Source of the DNA: Nitrincola schmidtii
GTDB lineage: Bacteria > Pseudomonadota > Gammaproteobacteria > Pseudomonadales > Balneatricaceae
Assembly (NCBI RefSeq): GCF_008973715.1
Contig: NZ_WBOL01000016.1
Coordinates: 1-64,000 of the forward strand
Direction of reading: 5' to 3'
DNA: 64,000 nt
Below the pieces are notes generated by a model. It ran no database searches. It was not told the DNA's origin and was given only the letters and a program-made list of their open reading frames with translations. The translations under genes and the position numbers were made by a program. Below are positions 35,186-45,638 of this stretch, piece by piece (the first letter of the stretch is position 1; the number at the start of each line of letters is the position of its first letter).

Positions 35186-38100
35186 ATGTTTTCTAAAGTA
35201 TTAATTGCGAATCGTGGTGCTATAGCGGTGCGCATCTTACGCAGCTTGAAAAAGCTCGGCATCGCTTCCGTTGCTGTCTATCACGAAGTAGATAAAAACA
35301 GCCTGCATGTGCAACAGGCGGATGAAGCCTGGTCGCTCGGTGATGGAAATGCGGCAGACACCTACTTAAACACCCAACGTATTTTGGACATTGCTCGAGC
35401 ATCTGGCGCACAAGCCATTCATCCTGGCTATGGGTTTTTAAGTGAAAATCCAAAATTTGTCTCTGCTTGCGAAGCATCGGGGATCGCATTTATCGGACCC
35501 ACACCTGATCAAATGCTCGCATTTGGCTTAAAACACAAAGCCAGACTCCTCGCAGAACAGGCGCAAGTTCCTTTACTTCCCGGTTCAGATCTACTGATAG
35601 ACCTAGGTGATGCGCTTGAAAACGCTGAAAAAATTGGCTACCCCGTAATACTGAAATCGACAGCAGGTGGCGGCGGTATCGGCATGGAGATTTGTAAAGA
35701 TTCAAGTGAGTTAACTCAAGCTTTTGACCGTGTCCGTCGACTCAGTAGTAATAACTTTTCTGATGATAGTATTTTTTTAGAAAAGTTTGTTAGCAGAGCT
35801 CGCCATATCGAAGTCCAAGTGTTTGGTGACGGTCAAGGCAAGGCTATTGCCATTGGCGAGCGTGATTGCTCAAGCCAGCGTCGTAATCAGAAAGTGGTGG
35901 AAGAATGTCCAGCACCAGGACTGACAAATCGCCAACGGGAAGAGTTACACACCACTGCAGAGAGACTATTAGCCTCCGTCAATTATCGCAACGCAGGTAC
36001 TGTTGAGTTTATTTATGATGCTGACACCGATCATTTCTATTTCCTAGAGGTTAATACACGTCTTCAGGTTGAGCATGGTGTCACCGAAGAGGTGTTTGGT
36101 ATTGATCTAGTCGAATGGATGCTTCGCCTAGCAGCTGGAGAGAAGCTGGATCTAACCCATCAAAAAGATCACTTAACGCCTCACGGGCACGCCATTCAAG
36201 TTAGAATTTATGCTGAAGATCCATGGCTTAATTTTCAGCCAAGCCCTGGGCTGTTAAGCGAAATAGCTTTCCCAGAACAGACAGGGCTGAGAGTCGACCA
36301 TTGGATTGAGAAAGGCATTGAGATTCCTGCGCTATTTGATCCTATGCTGGCAAAGATTATTCAAAAAGGTGTCAATCGTGCAGAAGCAATTGAAAAATTA
36401 ACCCAGGCACTCAAGGCTACGCGACTTTACGGAACAGAAACCAACCTAGAATATCTGATTGAACTGTTACAGGATGATCGACTGATCGCAGGAGAGATCA
36501 CCACTACCTACCTGAATGATTTTCGATACCAATCACAGCGTGTTGCCGTTATACAAGCAGGCACTCAAACGACTCTGCAAGACTTTCCGGGTAGAACGGG
36601 GTATTGGGATGTGGGGGTACCACCCTCGGGTCCTTTCGATCAGTATTCGTTTCAGCTGGGAAATAGACTACTCGACAACCCAAAAGATGCGGTTGCACTG
36701 GAAGTCACGATGCAAGGACCCACACTGGAGTTTAGTTCAACAACTCAGGTGGTCGTGACCGGTGCAGAGATAGAGATTTTTCACAATCAAACAGCAAAAA
36801 ACACCTGGGAAGTCATTAGCGTTCAGCCCGGAGATCGTCTAAAGTTGGGTCGAATCAAAACAGGAAGCAGAGCTTATCTCTGTATCGCCGGAGGTTTTGA
36901 TTGCCCGAAATACCTTGGCTCTGGAAGCACGTTTACCCTGGGTCAGTTTGGTGGACACAATGGGAGAGCGCTTAGAACGGGAGATATTCTTAAACTCAAA
37001 AAGCACTCTAAACCATCCACCCAATTAAACGTACCGCAAAATATCAGACCTAAGATCAGTCACGCATGGCAGATACGTGTCATCTATGGCCCTCATGGAT
37101 CCCCTGACTTTTTCACCGCACAGGATATCGAAACCTTTTTTACAACGGATTGGGAAGTTCACTATAACTCCAGCCGAACAGGCATCCGTCTTTTAGGCCC
37201 CAAGCCTAACTGGGCCAGATCAGATGGCGGTGAGGCAGGCATGCACCCTTCCAATATTCATGATAATGCTTACGCGTTCGGCAGTGTCGATTTTACGGGC
37301 GACATGCCTGTCATTTTAGGGCCAGACGGTCCTTCTTTGGGTGGGTTTGTTTGCCCAGCAACCGTCATCACCGCCGATCTTTGGAAATTAGGACAACTTC
37401 GTTCGGGTGATCGTATACGCTTTACTCCCGTCAGCCTGGAAACAGCTAAACGGTTAGAAATTGCTCAAATCGATAGTATAAATCAGTTAGATGCAGTGAC
37501 GACGGAGTGGCAAATCGAACCACCCGTTACGCCAATCTTAGCAATACTTCCAGCGGATGATTTTGGCGATCAAATTACCATTAGATCTGCTGGGGATCAT
37601 TTCGTCTTAGTAGAATATGGTGATCAATCTCTGGATTTAAAACTACGTTTTCGTGCACATGCTTTGATGCAAGCACTGAAATCAGCTGATTTAATCGGTA
37701 TTAAAGAGCTCACTCCTGGAGTGCGCTCGTTGCAAATCCATTTTGACCCCTTACAACTGTCTCATACCGATCTCTTATTGCATTTAGAGCAGATTGAAGG
37801 TGTTCTCGCGCTAGAATTAGAGCATCTTTCAGTACCATCAAGAACTGTCTGGCTTCCACTTTCTTGGGATGATGAGGTATGCCAACAAGCCATTGAAAAG
37901 TACACACAATCTGTGCGTAAGAATGCGCCTTGGTGTCCAAGCAATCTTGAGTTCATCCGGCGAATTAATGGTTTAAACAGTATTGATGATGTTAAACAGA
38001 TCGTTTTTAACGCATCTTACCTTGTGATGGGATTAGGCGATGTCTACCTTGGCGCACCCTTGGCAACACCCATTGACCCTCGTCATCGACTGGTCACTAC

Positions 38101-38788
38101 CAAATATAACCCCGCCAGAACCTGGACGGCTGAAAACTCAGTAGGCATAGGTGGTTCTTATCTTTGCGTTTACGGTATGGAAGGTCCCGGTGGTTATCAA
38201 TTTGTGGGTCGAACATTGCAGATGTGGAATCGTTATCGTCAAACCAAAGAATTTAGCAAACCTTGGTTGTTACGATTCTTTGATCAGATACGTTTTTATG
38301 AAGTTACCCAAGAAGAACTCACTCAGATTCGACAGGATTTTCCTCAAAATCGTTACCCACTTCGTATCGAAGATGGTGAGTTTAGTCTTTCTGAATATCT
38401 GCATTTCATAGAAAAGGAAAACGCTGATATTCAAGCCTTTACGGAAAAACGTCAGCATGCCTTTGAGAAGGAGTTAGCACGATGGCATGCAGATGGCCAA
38501 TTTAACTTCACTGATGAAATCGTGGAGGAAACGCTATCGGATGAAATCTGGCCTGAAGGAAGTGTGTTAGCTGACAGTCCGGTAGCTGGAAGTGTCTGGC
38601 AATTACTCAAACAAGCAGGTGACTTTGTCAAAGCTGGAGAGGCATTAATGATCCTTGAATCGATGAAAATGGAAATACCTATTTATGCAACAGAAGATGG
38701 AATTCTGATAGAGCATCGAGTTCAAGCGGGCAGTCGCGTGATGTCGGGACAAATCGTTAGCCTACTTCAACCCATTGAAAAACACTAA
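35186..38788 (+). CDS. Guanidine/urea carboxylase (biotin-dependent)
   Basis: This 1200-residue enzyme carboxylates guanidine (or urea) using bicarbonate, ATP and biotin. The biotin carboxylase part is residues about 1-447 (STAGGGGIGM ATP loop, EVNTRLQVEHGVTE). The carboxyltransferase follows as two KipA/KipI-like parts: about 455-760 (TLQDFPGRTGYWDVGVPPSGPFD; AGMHPSNIHD) and about 800-1090. The C-terminal biotinyl domain has LESMKME with the biotin Lys at about 1161. Sequence family alone says urea carboxylase. The guanidine riboswitch and the deiminase genes argue that guanidine is the real substrate, as in proven guanidine carboxylases. Confidence 0.9.
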   Translation: MFSKVLIANRGAIAVRILRSLKKLGIASVAVYHEVDKNSLHVQQADEAWSLGDGNAADTYLNTQRILDIARASGAQAIHPGYGFLSENPKFVSACEASGIAFIGPTPDQMLAFGLKHKARLLAEQAQVPLLPGSDLLIDLGDALENAEKIGYPVILKSTAGGGGIGMEICKDSSELTQAFDRVRRLSSNNFSDDSIFLEKFVSRARHIEVQVFGDGQGKAIAIGERDCSSQRRNQKVVEECPAPGLTNRQREELHTTAERLLASVNYRNAGTVEFIYDADTDHFYFLEVNTRLQVEHGVTEEVFGIDLVEWMLRLAAGEKLDLTHQKDHLTPHGHAIQVRIYAEDPWLNFQPSPGLLSEIAFPEQTGLRVDHWIEKGIEIPALFDPMLAKIIQKGVNRAEAIEKLTQALKATRLYGTETNLEYLIELLQDDRLIAGEITTTYLNDFRYQSQRVAVIQAGTQTTLQDFPGRTGYWDVGVPPSGPFDQYSFQLGNRLLDNPKDAVALEVTMQGPTLEFSSTTQVVVTGAEIEIFHNQTAKNTWEVISVQPGDRLKLGRIKTGSRAYLCIAGGFDCPKYLGSGSTFTLGQFGGHNGRALRTGDILKLKKHSKPSTQLNVPQNIRPKISHAWQIRVIYGPHGSPDFFTAQDIETFFTTDWEVHYNSSRTGIRLLGPKPNWARSDGGEAGMHPSNIHDNAYAFGSVDFTGDMPVILGPDGPSLGGFVCPATVITADLWKLGQLRSGDRIRFTPVSLETAKRLEIAQIDSINQLDAVTTEWQIEPPVTPILAILPADDFGDQITIRSAGDHFVLVEYGDQSLDLKLRFRAHALMQALKSADLIGIKELTPGVRSLQIHFDPLQLSHTDLLLHLEQIEGVLALELEHLSVPSRTVWLPLSWDDEVCQQAIEKYTQSVRKNAPWCPSNLEFIRRINGLNSIDDVKQIVFNASYLVMGLGDVYLGAPLATPIDPRHRLVTTKYNPARTWTAENSVGIGGSYLCVYGMEGPGGYQFVGRTLQMWNRYRQTKEFSKPWLLRFFDQIRFYEVTQEELTQIRQDFPQNRYPLRIEDGEFSLSEYLHFIEKENADIQAFTEKRQHAFEKELARWHADGQFNFTDEIVEETLSDEIWPEGSVLADSPVAGSVWQLLKQAGDFVKAGEALMILESMKMEIPIYATEDGILIEHRVQAGSRVMSGQIVSLLQPIEKH

Positions 38789-38798
38789 GGTAACTCGT

Positions 38799-40607
38799 AT
38801 GAACACTCAACTCGACACTCAAGGCTGGACGTTAAATGACTGGTTATCAGCACAACTCGCAGGGCAACCGTTAGAGCGTTTAATTACTCTAATCAGTGCA
38901 CTACAGGAGCAGCACGCAAACACAAAAGACCCAGCTTGGATTTATCTAGCGTCCCCAGAAGAGATAACCTCGCAATGGCTTGATGTTCAAAAGGCACAAG
39001 AACAAGGCCTGAAGTTACCTCTATTAGGGGTACCTTTTGCGGTAAAAGACAATATAGATCATCAAGGTTGGTTAACAACGGCAGCCTGCCCTGCCTTCGC
39101 TTACCCAGCAGAAAAAGATGCTTATGTCGTCAGTCAGTTAAAAAAAGCTGGGGCGATACTCATTGGAAAAACCAATCTAGACCAGTTCGCGACTGGGCTC
39201 GTTGGAACACGCTCACCTTACGGAGCGGTACCGAATACATTTAATCCAAACTATGTGTCTGGTGGTTCCAGTTCTGGGTCCGCCTCCGTTGTTGCTCGCG
39301 GTATCGTTCCATTTGCGTTGGGAACAGATACCGCCGGGTCAGGCAGAGTCCCTGCTGGATTTAATAACATTGTGGGACTTAAACCAACCCGTGGCTGGCT
39401 ATCGACCTCGGGTGTGGTTCCCGCCTGTCGAACGCTTGATTGTGTGTCGATATTTTCGCTGATCGTCGAAGATGCCCTGCTGGTCGCAGACATAGCAGGA
39501 TCAGATCAGGATCTTAACGACCCATTTAGCCGACCCCCATCTTCAGCGGGTGCTTTAAGCCTTCCAGCCAAACCGCGCTTTGCTATCCCCAATCGTTTGG
39601 AGTTTTTTGGTGATGATCAAATGCAGCAAGCATTTTTATCGAGCTGCCAACAACTTCAGAAAATAGCCGATATCGAAGAAATCGACTTTAGCACCTTTGA
39701 GGAACTGGCTGCTCTGCTTTATCAAGGTCCATGGGTGGCCGAGAGAACGCATGCCGTTGCGTCTATGTTATCTGAAGACCCAACAGCCATGGACTCGACT
39801 GTACATAAGATAGTGTCCCAAGGCGGTCAATTTTCAGCCCTAGACTTTTTCGATGCAGAGTACCGACGCCAGCAACTCAGTCGTAAGATTCAACAATGTC
39901 TTAGTCAGTATGATGCACTGATTGTCCCGACATCGCCTACCATCAGAACCTTAAAAGAGATGGAAGATGAGCCGATTCTTTACAATAGTCAATTTGGAAC
40001 CTATACCAACTTCACGAATCTGGCAGATTTAAGTGCCTTAGCCTTACCTGCAGGTTTTCGCCAAGATGGACTGCCCTCAGGAATCACCTTGATCAGCTTA
40101 GCTTGGCAAGATAGAGCACTGGCAGAATTCGGAAAACGCTGGCAGTCTCACCTGTCATTACCCTTGGGAGCAACCGGTCAAGGATTAAGAACAGAATCTA
40201 ACAGGGTTCAGCCACAGCCAAATGGGACGGTAAGACTGGCGGTTGTAGGTGCACACCTAACCGGCATGCCACTTAACCATCAGCTCACTCAGCGAGGAGC
40301 AAGATTGGTTTTGGCCACAGAAACCACAGCCAACTATCGACTCTATGCACTTGCCAACACAACACCGCCAAAGCCAGGGCTTGTTAAAGCCATATCAGGA
40401 GGCTCTAGTATTCAAGTAGAAGTCTGGGATATTCCTCTTGCTCATTTCGGCTCCTTTGTTGCAGAGGTACCAGCACCATTAGGCATTGGAAATGTTACGT
40501 TAATCGACGGGTCAGAGGTCAAGGGATTTATCTGTGAAACCTATGCTCTGGATGATGCGATAGAAATTACCCACTTAGGTGGTTGGCGCAACTATCTTAA
40601 AAGTTAA
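38799..40607 (+). CDS. atzF: Allophanate hydrolase
   Basis: The 602-residue enzyme hydrolyses allophanate to CO2 and two ammonia, the last step of the guanidine route. The amidase-signature part (about 1-440) carries the Ser-cisSer-Lys triad: Lys in PFAVKDNID, Ser in SGGSSSGSA and Ser in TDTAGSGR. A C-terminal domain (about 470-600; NGTVRLAVVGAHLTGMPLN, then GFICE) is typical of full-length AtzF and handles the decarboxylation step. The ATG at 38799 has AAGG upstream; the frame opens at 38775. A hairpin follows the gene. Confidence 0.92.
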   Translation: MNTQLDTQGWTLNDWLSAQLAGQPLERLITLISALQEQHANTKDPAWIYLASPEEITSQWLDVQKAQEQGLKLPLLGVPFAVKDNIDHQGWLTTAACPAFAYPAEKDAYVVSQLKKAGAILIGKTNLDQFATGLVGTRSPYGAVPNTFNPNYVSGGSSSGSASVVARGIVPFALGTDTAGSGRVPAGFNNIVGLKPTRGWLSTSGVVPACRTLDCVSIFSLIVEDALLVADIAGSDQDLNDPFSRPPSSAGALSLPAKPRFAIPNRLEFFGDDQMQQAFLSSCQQLQKIADIEEIDFSTFEELAALLYQGPWVAERTHAVASMLSEDPTAMDSTVHKIVSQGGQFSALDFFDAEYRRQQLSRKIQQCLSQYDALIVPTSPTIRTLKEMEDEPILYNSQFGTYTNFTNLADLSALALPAGFRQDGLPSGITLISLAWQDRALAEFGKRWQSHLSLPLGATGQGLRTESNRVQPQPNGTVRLAVVGAHLTGMPLNHQLTQRGARLVLATETTANYRLYALANTTPPKPGLVKAISGGSSIQVEVWDIPLAHFGSFVAEVPAPLGIGNVTLIDGSEVKGFICETYALDDAIEITHLGGWRNYLKS

Positions 40608-40628
40608 CACCTAGACGGGTATGATTTC

Positions 40629-40653
40629 CATAGAGTCGTTTAACGACTCTGTG
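40629..40653 (+). terminator. Hairpin terminator of the guanidine operon
   Basis: CATAGAGTCGTT (40629-40640) pairs with AACGACTCTGTG (40642-40653), one G-T pair included. GGCTTTAC follows rather than a T-run. Confidence 0.55.
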
Positions 40654-40814
40654 GCTTTACACCGCAATTTGAAACTAAAAAGCATATAATAATAACTAAT
40701 AGCTATAATCTATCGAAATCATCAAACATATATACTTCAAAACTCTCTAATATTAGTCCATCATGAACTCATCAAATCACTCACACCACTAACAAATATT
40801 AGAGGTTCCAAAAA

Positions 40815-41468
40815 ATGGCTTTACGTATTAATGATATCGTACCTAATCTTGACCTAGTTACTGACCAAGGTAATTTCAAGCTTCATGACTTTATTGGCGA
40901 TAGCTGGGCGATTTTGTTCAGTCACCCGAAAGACTTCACTCCAGTCTGCACCACTGAATTTGGTGCCGTTGCTCAGCTATCGGCTGAATGGGAAAAGCGC
41001 GGAACTAAGGTCATCGGTCTTTCTGTAGATGGCGTAGAAGAGCACGTTGAGTGGAAAGCGGATATCGAGAGCTTCTCTGGTGCGAAAGCCGGTTTCCCTA
41101 TCATTGCCGACGAAGATCTCAGTGTCTCTAAGGCCCTTGATATGCTACCTGCTAACGCTTACCTTCCCGATGGTCGCACTGCTGCTGATTCTGCCAGCGT
41201 TCGCGTGGTATTTATCTTTAGCCCAGATAAAAAACTTCAGCTTTCTATGACCTATCCTATGTCTGTTGGTCGTAACTTTGCTGAAGTGTTACGTGCTTTA
41301 GATGCACTACAAGCAACTTATGGCGTACCTATTGCAACACCCGCTAATTGGGTCAATGGTCAAGACGTGATTGTTGCACTGTCATTAAATGATGAGCAGG
41401 CTAAAGAGCGCTTTGGCGATATCGATGTTAAACTGCCGTACCTACGTACGACTAAACAACCTAGCTAA
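40815..41468 (+). CDS. 1-Cys peroxiredoxin (Prx6 type)
   Basis: The 217-residue cytoplasmic protein reduces hydroperoxides. The peroxidatic Cys is in HPKDFTPVCTTEFG (about residue 45). Length and C-terminal dimer region (YPMSVGRNFAEVLRALDALQ, then ATPANWVNGQDVI) fit Prx6-type enzymes, which lack a resolving Cys in the usual place. It has its own terminator and is monocistronic. Confidence 0.93.
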   Translation: MALRINDIVPNLDLVTDQGNFKLHDFIGDSWAILFSHPKDFTPVCTTEFGAVAQLSAEWEKRGTKVIGLSVDGVEEHVEWKADIESFSGAKAGFPIIADEDLSVSKALDMLPANAYLPDGRTAADSASVRVVFIFSPDKKLQLSMTYPMSVGRNFAEVLRALDALQATYGVPIATPANWVNGQDVIVALSLNDEQAKERFGDIDVKLPYLRTTKQPS

Positions 41469-41482
41469 CAGTAGTATCCAGT

Positions 41483-41511
41483 AAAGCCCGAAGCGTATTG
41501 CTTTGGGCTTT
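41483..41511 (+). terminator. Hairpin terminator after the peroxiredoxin gene
   Basis: AAAGCCCGAAGC (41483-41494) pairs with GCTTTGGGCTTT (41500-41511) around a five-base loop, with one G-T pair. A weak T-rich stretch follows. Confidence 0.7.
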
Positions 41512-41553
41512 ATCTTCTGAGATCTCTGTTTTTTAGCCGAATCAGGAGTCTCA

Positions 41554-43281
41554 ATGTTAGATCAACAGAATCAAGACAAGCTCTTTTTAGTTAACAGCCT
41601 CGACGATCTTGCGACACTCGTCGATTATTCACTGCTTGATACTCTTCATTGCGACCCTGATGCTACCGACGATGGCGTTGATCATCATCCACGACAAGTT
41701 TTTTCAGGGCATTATGTTCCGGTAAAACCAACACCTATCGAAAACCCAGAATACGTTGCTCACAGTAAACTCTTTTTCGACGAATTAGGTTTTAGCAATA
41801 GTCTTGCGCAATCAGAAGCCTTTACCACGTTATTTTCTGGCAATCTAGATGATCTCCCTGAACCTATGCGCCAACAGGGTTGGGCCTGTGGTTATGCACT
41901 GTCCATTTTTGGTACCGAATATACTCAGCAGTGTCCTTTCCAAACCGGTAACGGCTATGGTGATGGTCGAGCTGTGTCTGTTGTAGAAGCCGTTATTCAG
42001 GGTCAACGCTGGGAAATGCAGCTAAAAGGAGGAGGAAGAACACCCTACTGTCGTGGCGCTGACGGTCGTGCCGTCTTAAGATCGAGTGTTCGTGAGTTTC
42101 TCGCTCAAGAACATATGCATGCCTTAGGCGTTCCTACTTCACGATCCTTAACCTTGTATGTTTCAACTTCGGAAAAAGTAAAACGTCCTTGGTATTCAGA
42201 AGGCTCTCATGCCGTGAATCCCGACAGAATGGTGCTCGAACCCGTCGCCATATCGACACGTGTTGCTCCCTCCTTCATTCGTGTAGGACAACTCGAACTC
42301 TTTGGCCGTCGTGCTAGAAAAAATGAACATCCACTGGCGATGGAAGAACTTAAAGCATTAGTGCTCCATTTAATCGATCGTGAATACGCTAAAGAGATTG
42401 ATTCGTCACTCGATCTCCCTGAAAAAGTGTTACGACTCGCCAAGGCTTTTCGCAATCGATTGACCTCTCTGGTCGCGAACTGGATTCGTGTTGGGTATTG
42501 TCAGGGTAACTTTAATAGTGACAACTGTGCTGCGGGTGGCTTTACACTCGATTATGGTCCCTATGGTTTTTGTCAGGTATTTCATCCTTACTACCAGCCA
42601 TGGACTGGCGGTGGTCGGCATTTTTCTTTCTTTCACCAACCGGTTGCTGCAGAACGCAACTTTCAGATGTTTTGCAGCGCGTTGCGTCCACTATTGACCG
42701 ACTATTCAGATGCCCAATCCGAACTTGAGCAGATTCACGCAGGCTTTATTGAAGAAATGGAAGTGAAGCTTGAGAAGATGTGGGCTAGCAAGTTAGGACT
42801 CAGCGCTTATGATGCTGATGTGTTTGCTGAACTCTTCCACTTGATGATGCAAACACCGGTTGATTACACGCTTTTCTTTCGAGAACTCTCCAACCTACCC
42901 AATGATCTCGATGCATTGAAGAAAAGTTTCTATACGGAGTTAAATCCTACGGCTGATATAGCTGAACTGAACACTCGGTGGTTGCATTGGTTTACGCAAT
43001 GGAAAACACTGATCGAAGAACGATGCGCTACACTCTCGAAAGATGAGCTATCTCTTCAAATGAAGCAGATAAATCCAAAATATACGTTACGCGAGTGGCT
43101 GGTTGCACCCGCATACCAACAAGCTAGCGAAGGGCATTATGATCTGCTTCGTGAAATTCAACAGATAATGACAGCGCCTTACGATGAACAATCGATAGAG
43201 GTCGAAGCTAAATATTACAGACTCCAACCCACTGCACTATTGGAGGTCGGAGGGTTATCTCATTACAGTTGCTCATCGTGA
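41554..43281 (+). CDS. selO: SelO/YdiU protein adenylyltransferase
   Basis: SelO is a pseudokinase-fold enzyme that transfers AMP to protein hydroxyl groups and is linked to oxidative stress. Visible marks are [23 protein letters not shown] (nucleotide loop, as two adjacent motifs), [22 protein letters not shown] (metal-binding Asn and Asp) and the C-terminal Cys-Ser-Ser, which in eukaryotic SelO carries selenocysteine. The NFNSDN form and [14 protein letters not shown] mark the long branch of the family rather than the E. coli type. A long N-terminal region precedes the core. Neighbouring peroxiredoxin fits a redox theme. Confidence 0.9.
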   Translation: MLDQQNQDKLFLVNSLDDLATLVDYSLLDTLHCDPDATDDGVDHHPRQVFSGHYVPVKPTPIENPEYVAHSKLFFDELGFSNSLAQSEAFTTLFSGNLDDLPEPMRQQGWACGYALSIFGTEYTQQCPFQTGNGYGDGRAVSVVEAVIQGQRWEMQLKGGGRTPYCRGADGRAVLRSSVREFLAQEHMHALGVPTSRSLTLYVSTSEKVKRPWYSEGSHAVNPDRMVLEPVAISTRVAPSFIRVGQLELFGRRARKNEHPLAMEELKALVLHLIDREYAKEIDSSLDLPEKVLRLAKAFRNRLTSLVANWIRVGYCQGNFNSDNCAAGGFTLDYGPYGFCQVFHPYYQPWTGGGRHFSFFHQPVAAERNFQMFCSALRPLLTDYSDAQSELEQIHAGFIEEMEVKLEKMWASKLGLSAYDADVFAELFHLMMQTPVDYTLFFRELSNLPNDLDALKKSFYTELNPTADIAELNTRWLHWFTQWKTLIEERCATLSKDELSLQMKQINPKYTLREWLVAPAYQQASEGHYDLLREIQQIMTAPYDEQSIEVEAKYYRLQPTALLEVGGLSHYSCSS

Positions 43282-43289
43282 TCGTTAAG

Positions 43290-45128
43290 TCAGTCTCTCA
43301 AGGCTAATTTAAGCAGCTTACTACTTATCTTAAAGGCTTTAGGATTCACGAGTCTTTCCACTGCTAAAGATTCAATGTTGGGTAAGAAAATATCACGTGG
43401 CGGTACTAAACTATCAAAGTTTAGGTCATAAACGACACGCAAATACGAGGGTTCAGCCAGTTCATTATGTCGCATCACCAACGCGATCGTCTGATCACTC
43501 AGCCTGACACTGGCACCGAGTGGATATTTGCCATACTGCTTTAATAGCACACGAACACTAGGGTTGTGATATTTTTCTGGCATCTCGATCAACTGTTTAA
43601 AAGCCTTTAAGGGATGAAAATACCAATCTTCTTGATGCCATTGATGACTCAGTCGTTCATGAGCATAAACCGTAGCCGCTAATCTGCTAACTCTATTAAG
43701 TTGACTGTCTGTTTTACCATTTGGAATTCCACTGCCATCTAAACACTCCTGAAAATCACGAACGATACTGAGTGTTTCTGAGGGTATATTGGGTATTGTC
43801 TCGAGTTGATTCACCAGTCTGTTCAGCGCGGCAACATGAAGCGCTCGTTCATTGTCAGTGACTAATAACTCATAATGCTGCAAACCTTCCGGCAATGAAG
43901 CTTGAGCGATATTGTGACATAACCCACCTAGCAATATCCTCTCGAGCAACGCATCCGTGCACTGTTCTGGAAACTGATTAGCGATGACGTCAGCAAAGGT
44001 AATCGCATAACTGATCGAATGCTGCAATAAATAAGTTTCAAGATTTCGTTGACGAGATAAGATGATTAAACCCTGTCTATCTTGCTGCAAAGCAGTCAGT
44101 AAATGGAAACAAGCTTCCCTAGCCTGCTCTAGGGGTAAATTTTTATCTGCGCGAAAATGATTAATTAAGCTTTTAACCGCACTCAACGCCGAGAGATAGG
44201 CTTTTTTGATATCAACAGGTGCTGGTTGAAGTATATAAGCCTTTTGTAAACGCGGATCCAGTGTCACATCTTCAAGACTTTGCTCAGCGTCAATTCCAGT
44301 AGCAGGGTGTTTTTCTTCAGAACGGATATTTTTTCTAGGTACGTTTGAGTTAGCTAGAATGGGTTGAGGAATATTTGATTTAGGAACAAAGAGGGCCGGC
44401 ACATCCGATAACACTCCACGACTATGGCTAATAAAATCACGCTGTAAATAACCGACCACTTTGTTGAAGTATTGTACTTGAGTAACACTGAGATCCACAA
44501 AACAACAGCCAATAAGGGTGTTATCCGAGGTTTCGTTAAAGCCTGCTCTGAGTACCTTGACAGTAACTGAAATATCACTGCCATTAGGAAAGCTTATGAC
44601 CACAGAGATTACTCTTTCAGGGTCTGGAAAATAAGTGGTCTGGTTGCCAGCGAAAACAACACAACAGCCACCTACCGATAGATCTTTCAAGCGACCCGAA
44701 AGTGTCTTTTCTTCTGATAACGAAAAATCTGTCAGAATATCGAGTAAAGGCCTTACCGGAGCCCGATAAGATTCTCTTCTTTGCAGCAGATAGACCTGCT
44801 GGGGTATAGAGGCAACAAAACGCAAGTCCTCATCACCCTCTATAGGAGACATGATCATGTCTGGAAGTGTGAGTAAGCATCCGTTATAACGTGTTGTAAA
44901 ACTTAGTAGCCGCTTAGTTAAAAGAGGATGACGGAATGCTGGTAAGGGTGCATCCAATAATAAGGTACGATTAAGGTCATCAAAGGATTCAATATACGTG
45001 GTTAGCAGGGATGATGACTCATCGGGATGAATGGTTATAGGCGTGGCACGTTCAATCAATCGATGCAGTATGGTATTGATCTCATGGGAGGATTTGATCA
45101 ACTGACCTTGAGGCTCAGGTATGTCCAA
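43290..45128 (-). CDS. PilZ protein with degenerate HD-GYP domain
   Basis: The 612-residue protein starts with a YcgR-like N-terminal domain (about 1-110) and a cyclic-di-GMP-binding PilZ domain (RRESYRAPV, then DLSVGGC, about 115-235). A linker leads to a region with the helical layout of HD-GYP (about 350-520). There the catalytic HD reads CHN, HHE is replaced by QEC, and GYP reads GIP in LDGSGIP. A C-terminal segment (YPLGASVRLSD) matches the end of HD-GYP proteins. It should bind cyclic di-GMP but not degrade it, probably acting as an effector. It converges with selO with an 8-bp gap. Confidence 0.8.
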   Translation of the reverse strand: MDIPEPQGQLIKSSHEINTILHRLIERATPITIHPDESSSLLTTYIESFDDLNRTLLLDAPLPAFRHPLLTKRLLSFTTRYNGCLLTLPDMIMSPIEGDEDLRFVASIPQQVYLLQRRESYRAPVRPLLDILTDFSLSEEKTLSGRLKDLSVGGCCVVFAGNQTTYFPDPERVISVVISFPNGSDISVTVKVLRAGFNETSDNTLIGCCFVDLSVTQVQYFNKVVGYLQRDFISHSRGVLSDVPALFVPKSNIPQPILANSNVPRKNIRSEEKHPATGIDAEQSLEDVTLDPRLQKAYILQPAPVDIKKAYLSALSAVKSLINHFRADKNLPLEQAREACFHLLTALQQDRQGLIILSRQRNLETYLLQHSISYAITFADVIANQFPEQCTDALLERILLGGLCHNIAQASLPEGLQHYELLVTDNERALHVAALNRLVNQLETIPNIPSETLSIVRDFQECLDGSGIPNGKTDSQLNRVSRLAATVYAHERLSHQWHQEDWYFHPLKAFKQLIEMPEKYHNPSVRVLLKQYGKYPLGASVRLSDQTIALVMRHNELAEPSYLRVVYDLNFDSLVPPRDIFLPNIESLAVERLVNPKAFKISSKLLKLALRD

Positions 45129-45173
45129 AATTTACTCACTATCAAAAACTTGCTAAGCAATCTATGAATGACG

Positions 45174-45605
45174 TTACATTTCACTCTGAACATATAAAGG
45201 TAAATCGGCTGTATCAGGGACTTTGGTAGGCTTCCCATGATCATCGAGTGCAACAAATTTAAATATCGCTTCAGTTACCTTTTCCCGTTTACCTATACGT
45301 CCCCTTCTTACCCAGCTTTCTACGTGAATATCTAAAGAGCTTCGACCAACACGAACCACCTCTGTATAAACGCCCAGAATATCGCCCACTTTAACGGGCT
45401 GTATAAAGCTCATGCCATCCAAAGCAACCGTAACGACTCGACATTGTGCACGCTGTCCAGCACAAATACCCGCCGCCAAATCCATTTGTGAAAGTACCCA
45501 TCCACCAAAAATATCACCTGACGGATTAGTATCTGATGGCATGGCTAACGTTCGAATGGTTAGACGACCTCTCGCGGGTGAACCATCAACCTGTTCAATA
45601 CTCAA
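45174..45605 (-). CDS. yciA: Acyl-CoA thioesterase, YciA type
   Basis: The 143-residue hotdog-fold enzyme hydrolyses acyl-CoA. MPSDTNPSGDIFGGWVLSQMD (two adjacent motifs, with the catalytic Asp in the second) and a central helix with AAGICAG match YciA. The TTG at 45605 is chosen: AAAGGAG lies six bases upstream, while the more distal TTG at 45632 lies ahead of that site. It lies 33 bp after the cupin gene on the same strand. Confidence 0.88.
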   Translation of the reverse strand: MSIEQVDGSPARGRLTIRTLAMPSDTNPSGDIFGGWVLSQMDLAAGICAGQRAQCRVVTVALDGMSFIQPVKVGDILGVYTEVVRVGRSSLDIHVESWVRRGRIGKREKVTEAIFKFVALDDHGKPTKVPDTADLPLYVQSEM

Positions 45606-45638
45606 AACTAGCTCCTTTAAAAAAGCACACAAAATCAG

